The notes: generated from the sequence alone by a model not told the origin. 64,000 nt of DNA from Ralstonia sp. A12 (GCF_000801955.1 NZ_JSZO01000016.1:1-64000); one strand, 5' to 3'; shown: positions 1 to 8,537, counted from the stretch's first letter. A program made the numbers and translations.

Positions 1-341
1 TGATAATTCCTAGTTATCGTCTTTCTCTGATTGCTTGGTTCAAATCAAGGGCATGGCCACGCAATTTCGCGCAGGTCTACTAGCCCTCTCAAGCGCAATC
101 CCCAGCTCACTCTCGAGAATTTTGAGCAAGCCGCGCACACTTGGAAGCAGAATACGAGAGCTAACGCTCCTGAAAAAACGAGCCTAGCTCTATCACCCTA
201 CGCTAACCGGATGAGTGACAGGCATTCCGCTTTATCGGCGGCCTCACGCAGTTTCTTGAGGGTTAGTTGTAAAATTCGGAGGGAGGCCTGCGGGGCCAAC
301 GACTGGTTTTCGCCGAAGCGCCGGGACCATAAACGGGCGGG
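1..341. other. No gene recognised at left edge
   Basis: No open frame here looks like a gene. A minus-strand open stretch of about 40 codons ends at a stop at 198-200 and could be the tail of a decayed gene, but I do not recognise it. The plus-strand open frame across 31-549 runs antisense into the neighbouring gene, is rich in Ser and Arg, and reads like a shadow. Confidence 0.4.
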
Positions 342-1097
342 TCAAAGGCGATGCTTTAGAAGGTCTTCCATGGTCTTTGCGGTGGTATTGGCGTCCTCGC
401 GTGAGATACGGCAGCAGTCAAACTTTCCTGTCTCGGTTCGAACCATCATGATGAGCTTCACGAGCTCGTCCCATAACGCGTTCGAAGCAGAGACCACCGA
501 GACCACCTCCGCCGCCGGCGGATGGACTTCCCCTGTCAGCGCGCCATAGGAGTCCACCCATTTCTCGATAAGATCGCGCCGCAAACTGCGGTCTGTGATC
601 GCGGTTTCGGATTCAAGACCATCACGGATGAATCCAACGAGGCTGCTTTGAAGATCCTCGAGAGAATCTGGCGCGCCATACCTCATACAAGCGAGACCAG
701 CATCCGCTGCGTGCCCCCTGAATATATCGCCCATCAGCGCCGGCGTGGGTATCTGCTGGAATTCCGCCCACGCCTCGCAGTATTTTCGTCTGACGACCAT
801 GAGGTCGGCATGCTCTTTTCGCCAGGCAGCGGTATCACACTCGTCAATCACCGTGCCGAGCTGATCGAGCAGTGTGTCAAACGCGGCCAGTGTCTTCGGC
901 GAGGGCTGAGGCGCGCATCGCTCACGAGCCGCGATCGGCGCGCCAGCCCGGAGACAAGACGTATTGGACTGAATTTTATTGATCTTTGCACTGATCTTCG
1001 CCTTCAAATTGGGGGAATCAAGATCACATGCAGCGACCCTCCCTACGACGAGACACGAAAGCATCAGGGTCACCAGGAACCGGAACCTTATGATCAT
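342..1097 (-). CDS. Hypothetical small lipoprotein
   Basis: I do not recognise this family. Starting at the ATG at 1097 gives 251 residues beginning MIIRFRFLVTLMLSCLVV. This is a typical signal peptide ending in a possible lipobox (VAAC, Cys 24), with Asp right after the Cys, which in enterobacteria keeps lipoproteins in the inner membrane. The rest is mixed helix-like sequence with several Cys residues and no motif I know. The start overlaps the stop of the upstream gene as ATGA, so the two genes are probably translated together; an ATG at 1106 is an alternative. Both are divergent from the GH25 genes at 2840-5925, so a shared role at the envelope is plausible but unproven. Confidence 0.6.
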   Translation of the reverse strand: MIIRFRFLVTLMLSCLVVGRVAACDLDSPNLKAKISAKINKIQSNTSCLRAGAPIAARERCAPQPSPKTLAAFDTLLDQLGTVIDECDTAAWRKEHADLMVVRRKYCEAWAEFQQIPTPALMGDIFRGHAADAGLACMRYGAPDSLEDLQSSLVGFIRDGLESETAITDRSLRRDLIEKWVDSYGALTGEVHPPAAEVVSVVSASNALWDELVKLIMMVRTETGKFDCCRISREDANTTAKTMEDLLKHRL

Positions 1098-2380
1098 GTC
1101 TTGCATTTGCTTGCATCCATATCCAAAAGTTGGCCCGGCCGTTGCGGATCTTCCGTCGACAGAAAGGGGATTCCAGGTAAGTAATTTGTCGACCAACCGG
1201 CCCAATCACTCTCGGAAAAATTCATGCATCCTGTGATACCTCTCAGGAAACGATTCATATCGGCTTTCGTCTCGCTAGAATAGTCCGATGATGAAATAAT
1301 AGTTATAACAGAGTAAAGGTCTGCCTTGGTTCGATATTTATATACTTTCTGCTGCGCGATATAGGCATTGATGCTTTTATGCAAATCGTCGCTTGCAGTT
1401 TTTATGCTATCGAAATTGCTGGAAGTTGCCTTGACGATCAACTGAGTGAGGTAAGCGGATTTTGCCGAGACTTCTGTTGGCACCGTCATTTCCCTATTGG
1501 AGACTGACATCACGACCACAGGACTGGCCATGGGTACGAAATTCGACGCGGAACCGGCTTTCTTTTCGAGGGCAAAATAGCCAAGCTCCGAATAAGAGAA
1601 ATCTCGATTCTTCCAAAATTCAACTTCTTTGAGATCCGCGCGTGACCGGCCAAGCAAGGCGTATCGTCCAATCTTGAGCGGCGTCAATGAAGGATTGTTT
1701 CCTGTCTCGATATATTGACGCCCATAGAATTGCGCCGTGTAATCGAGAATCATCTGATTCTGTTTCGACGCAAGCGCCAGGCTGGCTGCCTTGGTCGCTA
1801 CACTGACGATGGATGTGGCTAGCGGGTTCTGCGCAAGCGCGGCGATGCCGGTGCCATATTTCTGGACTTCTGCCAGCGCCTCCCGCGTTTCAAGGTTAGT
1901 TTCGGCCGCAACTTCCATCACGCGAATCCGAAAATAGGGCGCGTATCGATCGTCCCAGGCATGGCTGCTGTAAATGACGAGGTTTGCAAAATTCAATGCC
2001 TGCCCCCCTCGCACCGCCCTCTGGTACCACACAACCAATGGCTCCTGGCTTGTTTCTGCCGATGTATTCACGTCTAAGATAACCGCGATATCCCTTGTTT
2101 TTTCGGTTTCTTCCTGAACATATGGTAGAGAAACACTATTCACCACAACGGTAATCGGGTCTCCGTGGATTGGGTAATTCTTTGTCTTATCTACCTTCAG
2201 CGATGATTCCAGCGCGACGGCATCACCATTCCCGCCATTTTGAAAATAGAAAACGCGATTATCCGGATACAGGGGAGTATTGACGACGTACCGATCTCGT
2301 TCTGTCAGACTCGGTTGCAAAAGTCCGCACCCCGCCACCAGGACTCCGCCTGCAATCGCCGCGCATAGTGATCTGACCAT
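1094..2380 (-). CDS. Hypothetical outer-membrane lipoprotein
   Basis: A 428-residue protein whose first residues, MVRSLCAAIAGGVLVAGC, form a short classic lipoprotein signal peptide; Cys 18 is followed by Gly, compatible with outer-membrane sorting. I chose the ATG at 2380 because GGAG lies five bases upstream and the signal peptide is then ideal; an in-frame ATG at 2404 is possible. The mature part is Ser/Thr/Tyr-rich, mostly beta-like in the first half, with no family I recognise. It is the first gene of a two-gene unit coupled by ATGA to the gene ending at 342, and is divergent from the lysozyme-like genes across a roughly 460-base AT-rich spacer. Confidence 0.65.
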   Translation of the reverse strand: MVRSLCAAIAGGVLVAGCGLLQPSLTERDRYVVNTPLYPDNRVFYFQNGGNGDAVALESSLKVDKTKNYPIHGDPITVVVNSVSLPYVQEETEKTRDIAVILDVNTSAETSQEPLVVWYQRAVRGGQALNFANLVIYSSHAWDDRYAPYFRIRVMEVAAETNLETREALAEVQKYGTGIAALAQNPLATSIVSVATKAASLALASKQNQMILDYTAQFYGRQYIETGNNPSLTPLKIGRYALLGRSRADLKEVEFWKNRDFSYSELGYFALEKKAGSASNFVPMASPVVVMSVSNREMTVPTEVSAKSAYLTQLIVKATSSNFDSIKTASDDLHKSINAYIAQQKVYKYRTKADLYSVITIISSSDYSSETKADMNRFLRGITGCMNFSESDWAGWSTNYLPGIPFLSTEDPQRPGQLLDMDASKCKT

Positions 2381-2613
2381 AGCCACTCCAAAGAATCTAA
2401 TCATTGACCAAGCCGATTGTTTGCATGGCACGTTGCATTATTGGCAATTCCAACGGCCAACGCCCCCCTCTGAGGGAGTAGGTCGTCCGTTGAATAGCCG
2501 AGTGACATGCTTCCCAGTAAGAGCATAGGCGTCCACGACGTTCCTCCACGCCCCCAGTCAGACCGGAACTTCAGCCTGATGAATCGACGGTGCTACAGAT
2601 CGTGACATCCGCA

Positions 2614-2651
2614 TTTCATGATTTTCTGATTTACATAAATCAGATATGAAA
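2614..2651. promoter_or_regulatory. Nested dyad in the divergent promoter region
   Basis: An inner perfect inverted repeat, CTGATTT-ACAT-AAATCAG (2626-2643), is flanked by an outer pair TTTCAT (2614-2619) and ATGAAA (2646-2651). It lies in the AT-rich spacer between the lipoprotein genes and the GH25 genes. Its position fits an operator controlling both directions, but no regulator gene is next to it. The function is inference. Confidence 0.35.
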
Positions 2652-2839
2652 TTAATTTACATGAACCCACCCTACTAATGGCCGATACCGCCGTAAATGC
2701 CATGATCTATAACCGGTTCATCACTTGGTCGAGGTTTGACGCGTGGCCGCGCCCTGCCTGATGAGATGGTGTCCGTGATGGGTGAGGTCTGGAAGCAAGC
2801 ACCGAAAAGTACACGCTGACAAATTGGAGGCAACGGAAC

Positions 2840-3880
2840 ATGTGCATTTCGTCGCGATTTCTTGCTGCCGTCACAATGCTCCTCGCAGTTGCCTCGACCA
2901 CTTACGCGCAAAGCCAGCCATCTGCCGTGACAGGCTCCGATGCATCCGATGCTCCAGGGACGAGTGCGGCAGCCCTGGGATTAGGCGAACTGACCGACGA
3001 GCTCTCGCGCGGCGACCTGTTCGCGTTGATTCGCCAAGCCGACGCTGCCGCAGATCCCAAAGGGGCCAATCAGGCAGTGGAGTATTTCAATCTCTATGGG
3101 CCATTTCGTTTTCCTAACGACGTCGAGGTTGACGCAGTCGAAAAGAAGCCACGGCAGGATTCACTATTTGGGGTCGACGTCAGCCACTACACCTCCTTCG
3201 CCTTTCCGATTGAGCAGCTTCACACGAAGAAGGTGCAGTTTGTCTACATCAAGGCCACTCAAGGTGCGGACTACCTGGATCCAAAGTTTTCCAATTTCTG
3301 GTCGCGCGCCGGTAGGTTGCCCAAAGGCAGTCAGGTCCATCGTGGCGCCTATCATTTTCTTTCCAGCGGCGATCCAGGAATACCCGCGCAGGAGTGGGGC
3401 AAGGCCCAGGCGGCGACGTTCGTAAAGGTGATCAAGGTGAACGGCGGGCTGCTGGCCACCGATATGCCTCCCGTCGTGGACCTGGAGTGGGACAAGGCAA
3501 GAAGGGATGCACCCGACCGCTGGGCCAAGCGCAAGCCTGCCGAGATCATCGAGATGGTTAGTGCCTTCCTCTCTGCGGTAGAGACCGAGCTCCACCGCAA
3601 ACCCATGATCTACACGGCAAGAGCATGGTGGCGCGAGCGGATTGGCTCGGAAGCCCTGTTCGGAAACCTTTCGTCATACCCACTATGGCTAGCGGACTAT
3701 TCGAAGACTGCACGGGCCAGCGAGGTCCCTAACAGCATCAACGACGCGCGCTGGGCGCTCTGGCAATACACGGAAACGGCAACGATGGCGATCGGGTTCA
3801 AAGACCCCTTCGATGCCAACATATTCAAGGGCAAAACGAGCGCTTTCTATTCGTTGCTGGGCGTGGCGAAGTTTGAGTGA
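2840..3880 (+). CDS. Secreted GH25 lysozyme-like muramidase
   Basis: A 346-residue exported protein predicted to cut the sugar backbone of peptidoglycan (beta-1,4 N-acetylmuramidase, GH25 family). Signal peptide 1-23, cleavage after TYA. A linker with a short helical stretch covers about 24-105; the GH25 barrel covers about 108-340. Family motifs seen: GVDVSHY with catalytic-type Asp 113, FVYIKATQG, RGAYHF, PPVVDLEWD with the Asp 214/Glu 216 pair, YPLWLADY, WALWQYT and FDANIF. All expected acidic residues are present, so it should be active. GGAGG at 2826-2830 supports the start. Its stop overlaps the next start (TGATG), so it is coupled to the caspase-like fusion gene. Confidence 0.85.
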   Translation: MCISSRFLAAVTMLLAVASTTYAQSQPSAVTGSDASDAPGTSAAALGLGELTDELSRGDLFALIRQADAAADPKGANQAVEYFNLYGPFRFPNDVEVDAVEKKPRQDSLFGVDVSHYTSFAFPIEQLHTKKVQFVYIKATQGADYLDPKFSNFWSRAGRLPKGSQVHRGAYHFLSSGDPGIPAQEWGKAQAATFVKVIKVNGGLLATDMPPVVDLEWDKARRDAPDRWAKRKPAEIIEMVSAFLSAVETELHRKPMIYTARAWWRERIGSEALFGNLSSYPLWLADYSKTARASEVPNSINDARWALWQYTETATMAIGFKDPFDANIFKGKTSAFYSLLGVAKFE

Positions 3881-5925
3881 TGCGCTTATCTGTTCATGGC
3901 GGGCTGCCAAGACTGCTGCGAGGCTTGCTGGTCTCTTTGGCCTGCATGCTGACCAGCGCTGCGGCACAAGTCCCCGAGTTTTCCGGAACGTGTCCAAACG
4001 GGGCTCCGGCGAGGAAGGAAACTTACTGTCGATTCTTCGTCCATTTCAATAGCGATCCCAATGCGAAACTTGATACGCGAATTGCCGATGCGGTTGGTGT
4101 CAAGACGGCAGCGGAGACACGCTCTATTGGCCTCATTATCGTCAACGACAAGTATCCCAATCTCCCAGGCCATGATATTCCGGCAGCCGCAGTGGACGGG
4201 GATAACCTTGTGCGTTTCTTGACCGAAAAACAGAAATTCGATGAAATCATCGTTCTGCGGAATCTGGACGCGACAGTTGACAATATCAACTATTTTCTTG
4301 ACGACTATCTTCCAAATCGCGCCTCCGACTTCAGTAACAAGGCTCGGCTCCTGATCGCCTACTCCGGTCACGGACGATATGGCAAGTCGGATGGCAGTAC
4401 GGACACACGCGCGGCATTCGTGCTGAGTGGGGCAAGCGACGTTAACGATTCGTCAAACGTCTACAAGATGCAGGAGTTTGCCGCGGACATCGAGGTGCTG
4501 GCCAGTCGCTACTTCCACGTGCTAACGCTGATCAATGCTTGTTATGGCGGTGGATTTTTCACGAATGGCTCGCCCGGAGGCAATGCTGACGCGTTCCATA
4601 AACCGGGCTCCTACGCGCTCACGGCAGGCTCAAGCGACGACCTTGTCCCGGCGCTCGATCCCAAGCGCGGCAGCCTTTTCTTCGATCTTCTGATTAGCGG
4701 CATTACGCAAGGCACGGCAGATCCGCTTTATTGGGATGCCTACAGTACGGTGTCTGCCGACGGGAGCAGCGTGCATCAAAGCGGTCTCACACGCACCCTT
4801 GCATTGGCCACCTATCTTACGAGCGCTTATGCACGAATCGCGCGTGAACGTGCCGCGACGGATTCGAGTTTCCATCTCAGTGACCCTTGGATTGGGCCTG
4901 CGCAGAAGGATATCGCCTGGGGTGGATTCTTCTTCCTGTCCGACCGCGGAAGTGGACCGTCGATGGCCGCAGCCAACGTTTATGGCGGAACAATCGTCGC
5001 AGCAATCGCCCCAACTGCTGGGTCCAACTTCGGGTTTCTCAGCGATACGGTCAGGTCGTCCACCCGCCTAAGGGCGACCGCCCGCCGTCCTTCGGGTCAC
5101 AGGACCGCCATTGCGGACGGCGCCGCGTCGAGTGAGACGGAGTCGTCGACACCCCAGCCCCCGCCCCCTACAACTGCGTCCGAGCTTTCGTTGCCTCCTG
5201 GTCCTGTCAGCAGCATTGTCGGACACCCCGACATCAAGGTTTTCAAAGCCCCCGACATTTATCCCGTACAGGGATATGACTTCTCCTCCGCCGACGGGAA
5301 GATCAACTGGGAGGTCTTCTCCAACACGACGCGACCTCGCTTCATCTATGCGCGAGCGATTGGTTGGTCAGGACCGGACGAAACCTTTGACGACCGCTGG
5401 ACGCACATCAAGGCGCTGGGTATCGATTACGGAGCCTATCTGAAGTATGACTTCTGCCGGTCGCCAAAGGATCAGATGACAAGCCTGTCGGGAATTGTGC
5501 CCGTGGATCAGAATGCACTCCCGTTCGCAATCGAGATCGTCAATCCAAAAGGCGAAAATGAACAGCAACTCGCCTGCTTCAATGCCATGGGGCTCGAAAG
5601 GGCCAAAGACAATATCCTGGAACTCGCTTCTTATGTCCGGGCGCACTACCGCAAGACACCTCTGCTCTATGGCAATCGCAACAATCTCTTTACCTTTGTC
5701 GACCAGCGTGCGGACGATTTCATGGTCTGGCTCGGTAGCTATGGAGCGTCGGGTATCCAGTTACGTGGAAGCAATCCCTGGACACTCTGGCAATATTCGG
5801 GAACGCTCGACGTAAAGGGCGTCGGTCCAAAAACGACGGGCCAGGTTTTTTTCGGCACAGAAGAGCAATATCTTCTTTTCAAACGTGGGCAATCCAACGT
5901 CGCCCTTAAGGCAGTGAAACAGTAG
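3880..5925 (+). CDS. Secreted caspase-like peptidase fused to a GH25-like domain
   Basis: A 681-residue protein with a signal peptide (about 1-29, ending SAAAQ). Residues about 83-330 form a caspase-like (peptidase C14/metacaspase) domain: the strand IGLIIVNDKY, then AYSGHG with catalytic-type His 164, then INACYGGG with Cys 221. After a Pro/Ser/Thr-rich linker (about 395-445), residues about 462-675 resemble a GH25 fold: VQGYDFS (Asp 467), IYARAIGW, YGAYLKYD and NPWTLWQYSG. The family DxE pair reads AIE here, keeping Glu but losing the first Asp, so the glycosidase may be weak or may only bind cell wall. ATG at 3880 overlaps the previous stop. A signal-peptide caspase joined to a muramidase-like domain is unusual; its role is unknown. 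Confidence 0.8.
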   Translation: MRLSVHGGLPRLLRGLLVSLACMLTSAAAQVPEFSGTCPNGAPARKETYCRFFVHFNSDPNAKLDTRIADAVGVKTAAETRSIGLIIVNDKYPNLPGHDIPAAAVDGDNLVRFLTEKQKFDEIIVLRNLDATVDNINYFLDDYLPNRASDFSNKARLLIAYSGHGRYGKSDGSTDTRAAFVLSGASDVNDSSNVYKMQEFAADIEVLASRYFHVLTLINACYGGGFFTNGSPGGNADAFHKPGSYALTAGSSDDLVPALDPKRGSLFFDLLISGITQGTADPLYWDAYSTVSADGSSVHQSGLTRTLALATYLTSAYARIARERAATDSSFHLSDPWIGPAQKDIAWGGFFFLSDRGSGPSMAAANVYGGTIVAAIAPTAGSNFGFLSDTVRSSTRLRATARRPSGHRTAIADGAASSETESSTPQPPPPTTASELSLPPGPVSSIVGHPDIKVFKAPDIYPVQGYDFSSADGKINWEVFSNTTRPRFIYARAIGWSGPDETFDDRWTHIKALGIDYGAYLKYDFCRSPKDQMTSLSGIVPVDQNALPFAIEIVNPKGENEQQLACFNAMGLERAKDNILELASYVRAHYRKTPLLYGNRNNLFTFVDQRADDFMVWLGSYGASGIQLRGSNPWTLWQYSGTLDVKGVGPKTTGQVFFGTEEQYLLFKRGQSNVALKAVKQ

Positions 5926-6036
5926 ATGTCACTGCCGCACCCCGCCAGCGTAACCTTGGCCTGCACCGCCACGCTAGGAAATGTTCGACCCGGTAGCTGT
6001 GGTGCATTTGAGACACCTGCAAGCAAATTTAGGCTC

Positions 6037-6059
6037 CTGGGGGCAACACTGGGGGCAAC
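6037..6059. repeat. Direct repeat CTGGGGGCAAC x2
   Basis: Two perfect copies of CTGGGGGCAAC (6037-6047 and 6049-6059) one base apart. They sit in the 412-base gene-free stretch between the caspase-GH25 gene and the TetR gene, at the right edge of the accessory-looking block. G-rich direct repeats of this look occur beside integrase attachment sites in my recollection; no integrase gene is present here. Confidence 0.45.
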
Positions 6060-6177
6060 TCGAGACAGCGGATTCAGAAGAATGGCTTAGCGACAAGGCT
6101 TTGCAGCAGCTTTTTGATTGCTGTACGTCCCACCATTTTTCGATGTGCGGTGCGTCTCTTTGCGTGTGCCGTTCAGC

Positions 6178-6203
6178 ATAAGGTGTCCATCCGGACACCT
6201 TAT
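6178..6203. repeat. Perfect 11-bp inverted repeat (hairpin)
   Basis: ATAAGGTGTCC - ATCC - GGACACCTTAT is a perfect 11-base-pair stem with a four-base loop. No T-run follows on either strand, so it is not a typical intrinsic terminator. It could be a recombination or protein-binding site at the edge of the block. The remainder of 5926-6337 holds only short broken frames. Confidence 0.55.
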
Positions 6204-6337
6204 CTTCGTTTACACGCACCGCCAGTTCAGCAACATTCCAAACCTGATCAACACGGTCAGCGCCAACCGGGTTTTGCCGACTTCCGGGCGCGCATGAACA
6301 GCATCACGGCGCTGGGCTTCACGTGGGTAGATCCGAG

Positions 6338-6928
6338 TCAGTTACCTGCCTCAGGCCCAACGAGAAGCCTGATCTGAAGTGCTGCCAGTTCACGTAGCCG
6401 CGCTGGCTCGTGATAGATGCGTTCCACCACGGCAAGCCCGCGCGTGAACGCGATGATGGCCTGGGCGGCGCTATCGGGCGGCACCGCCAACGACGCCCGC
6501 AACGCATCGTGAGACAGCGCTTCGGCGATGACCGCCTCCAGCTGTTCCAGGAGGTCACGCACGCGGTTTTGCATGGTCTCGCCAATCGCGTCACTCTCCA
6601 CCGCCGTCTTTGTCGTGAAGCAGCCTCGCGGCGGCAGGTCGGCCGTCATGCTGATGATGGACACGTCAAAGAAGCGTTCCAGCGCGAGACGTGCGGTCGG
6701 GGCGTCCAGCGCCTGCCGAGACTCGGTCAGAACGGTTTCCGCATATCGATCAAACGCGAGCTGGAACAGGTGCTCCTTGCTGCCATACGCGTGGTACAGG
6801 GAGCCGCGCTGGACATCGGTGGCTTCAGCCAGGTCGGCCATGGACGTCGCCTGCCAGCCCTTGACCCAGAACAGCTCCAGCACCTTGCCGAGCACGGCTT
6901 CCTCATCGAACTGCCTGACCATTGCCAT
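6338..6928 (-). CDS. TetR family transcriptional regulator
   Basis: A 196-residue TetR-type repressor. The N-terminal helix-turn-helix covers about residues 5-50 (TSMADLAEATDVQRGSLYHA, followed by the usual GSKEHLF); the all-helical C-terminal ligand domain covers the rest. I start at the ATG at 6928 because GGAGGGG lies eight bases upstream; further in-frame ATGs exist up to 6952. It is divergent from the EamA transporter gene at 7161, and regulators in this position usually repress the neighbouring transporter and themselves. The inducing ligand cannot be told from sequence. Confidence 0.85.
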   Translation of the reverse strand: MAMVRQFDEEAVLGKVLELFWVKGWQATSMADLAEATDVQRGSLYHAYGSKEHLFQLAFDRYAETVLTESRQALDAPTARLALERFFDVSIISMTADLPPRGCFTTKTAVESDAIGETMQNRVRDLLEQLEAVIAEALSHDALRASLAVPPDSAAQAIIAFTRGLAVVERIYHEPARLRELAALQIRLLVGPEAGN

Positions 6929-6955
6929 CTGCTTAGCCCCTCCCATCTCCAATAT

Positions 6956-6997
6956 TTGACACTGGCGTCAACTTTGACAACCATGTCGATAATTATA
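6956..6997 (-). promoter_or_regulatory. Promoter and candidate operator of the TetR gene
   Basis: On the minus strand a perfect TATAAT lies at 6997-6992, about 64 bases before the regulator start. Just downstream the inverted repeat TTGAC-ACTGGC-GTCAA (6956-6971) is placed where a repressor could block transcription. A recognisable -35 box is not clear. The operator role is inference. Confidence 0.4.
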
Positions 6998-7160
6998 GCG
7001 CCATTGCGCGAAGGACCCTTCTGAACTGTTCCGCCCCAGGTACGTGCCAGTCGCCCCCGATGCGCTGGCGCCGAGCCTGGGGCGTTGTCTGGGTGTGCGC
7101 CGGTTGTATTGCAGTTGCAGTTTTCATGCCCCTCACCATGAACGGAGCTTTGGCATAACC

Positions 7161-8174
7161 ATGGACAGCGCCAACCCGATCCAACGCCCCGCCCCCACGG
7201 AAACCACCAGCAGCAAATCCGTGCGTGAGGGCTGGGCTGCGGTGCTCACTGCCGCCACGCTGTGGGGTACAACGGGCATCGTCTTTCACGCGCTGGGCAC
7301 GTCAGGTTCAGGTGGCGCCAATGCGGTGTCGATCAGCTTCTTGCGGCTTGCGCTGTCCGTACCGTTCCTCCTGGTCATGGCGCGCATCCGTGTCGGCACG
7401 TGGCTCGCACCGCTGACGATGCGTGGCTTTTTCGTGCTGGTCGGACTCGGGCTCGGCATGGCGGCCTACCAGCTCACCTACGTGCTGGCCATCGAGCGTG
7501 TGGGTGTCGCCATCTCGGTGCTGATCAGCATCTGTGGCGCCCCGATCTTCGTGGCACTGATCTCGGTGGTGTGGCTGGGTGAGCGCCTGCAGGCGCAGAC
7601 CCTGCTTGCGCTGGTGACGGCCATTGTGGGAACGGTGTTGCTTGTAGGATTGCCCACCGAAGTCAACCAGAACAGCCATGGGTTCTGGATCGGCGTGGCC
7701 ATCGCCGTTGCATGTGCAGTCTGCCAGGCGTTCTATGTGCTGGCAGCGCGCGCTTCAGGCTCGGTCTGCGGGCCCATGCACGCCGGTGGAATCGGCTTCG
7801 CCATCGGTGCGCTCGCGCTGCTGCCCTTCGGCCTGGTCGAAGGCCTGCAACTGAACTACTCGCCCGGTGGCTGGGCGATGCTGCTGTACGTGGCCGCGGT
7901 GCCCACGGCAATTGCCCAAACTCTGTTCCTCAGCGGGCTCAAGGGCACGGGCGCCATCGGCGGTGCGATTGCGAGCCTGCTAGAGCCGCTGGTGTCGACC
8001 GTGCTTGCCGTCATCCTGCTGCATGAGCGCATGACCTGGGTCGGGGTGCTGGGCACCGTCATCCTGCTGAGCGGGATCGTGATCATCCAGTGGACGCCCA
8101 AGAAACGTCTGAACGCCGTCGCGACGCCCTCTCTGAATGCACCGACGCATACCACGACGGAGCCCACGCCATGA
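7161..8174 (+). CDS. EamA/DMT family transporter
   Basis: A 337-residue integral membrane protein with about ten transmembrane helices arranged as two EamA repeats, the drug/metabolite transporter fold of the inner membrane. The first repeat starts at about residue 22 (GWAAVLTAATLWGTTG) and the second at about 180 (GVAIAVACAVCQAFYVLAAR); the conserved E in LLEPLVSTVLA is present. The C-terminus ends in a short charged tail. I use the ATG at 7161, with GGAG at 7144-7147, rather than the upstream frame extension. The substrate is unknown. It is coupled by an ATGA overlap to the ferredoxin-like gene and divergent from the TetR regulator. Confidence 0.85.
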   Translation: MDSANPIQRPAPTETTSSKSVREGWAAVLTAATLWGTTGIVFHALGTSGSGGANAVSISFLRLALSVPFLLVMARIRVGTWLAPLTMRGFFVLVGLGLGMAAYQLTYVLAIERVGVAISVLISICGAPIFVALISVVWLGERLQAQTLLALVTAIVGTVLLVGLPTEVNQNSHGFWIGVAIAVACAVCQAFYVLAARASGSVCGPMHAGGIGFAIGALALLPFGLVEGLQLNYSPGGWAMLLYVAAVPTAIAQTLFLSGLKGTGAIGGAIASLLEPLVSTVLAVILLHERMTWVGVLGTVILLSGIVIIQWTPKKRLNAVATPSLNAPTHTTTEPTP

Positions 8175-8488
8175 CGCTCTATCAGCGCCACATCTTCTTC
8201 TGCACCAATCGCCGCGAAGACGGCGATGCCTGCGAGCAGCACGGCGCGACGAAACTCTGCGCGTATGCCAAGCGGCGTTTCGCAGAGGCCGCTCCGCATT
8301 TGGCGGGCCATGTCCGCGTCAATCGTGCGGGCTGTCTCGCGCAGTGTGAGAACGGCCCGGCGGTGGTGATTTACCCCGAGGCGGTCTGGTACACCTATAT
8401 CGACGCCACGGACATCGACGAAATCGTCGACGAACATCTCGTCAATGGTCGCATTGTTGAACGATTGCGTATCGATCATCCCGCCTGA
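8171..8488 (+). CDS. Thioredoxin-like [2Fe-2S] ferredoxin
   Basis: A 105-residue cytoplasmic protein of the thioredoxin-like (2Fe-2S) ferredoxin family. The four expected cluster ligands are visible: Cys 11 and Cys 21 (FFCTNRREDGDAC) and Cys 55 and Cys 59 (GCLAQCENGP). A further Cys 30 is present. The length is normal for the family, which are small electron carriers whose partners are often unknown. The start overlaps the EamA stop (ATGA), so it is made with the transporter. A terminator follows at once, making this a two-gene unit. Confidence 0.85.
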   Translation: MTLYQRHIFFCTNRREDGDACEQHGATKLCAYAKRRFAEAAPHLAGHVRVNRAGCLAQCENGPAVVIYPEAVWYTYIDATDIDEIVDEHLVNGRIVERLRIDHPA

Positions 8489-8495
8489 CAAAAAA

Positions 8496-8537
8496 GGCAA
8501 GCCGGGCAAAGGTAGCGCGCTGTGCGGCTTGCCGTTT
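8496..8537 (+). terminator. Intrinsic terminator after the ferredoxin gene
   Basis: GGCAAGCCG (8496-8504) pairs with CGGCTTGCC (8525-8533), followed after one G by a short T-run (8535-8537). An A-run precedes the stem. Placement just after the stop fits transcription end of the transporter/ferredoxin unit. Confidence 0.6.

Noticed and set aside
31-549. 172-codon plus-strand frame at the left edge
   Set aside because: Overlaps the minus-strand lipoprotein gene, has no domain, and its composition is shadow-like.
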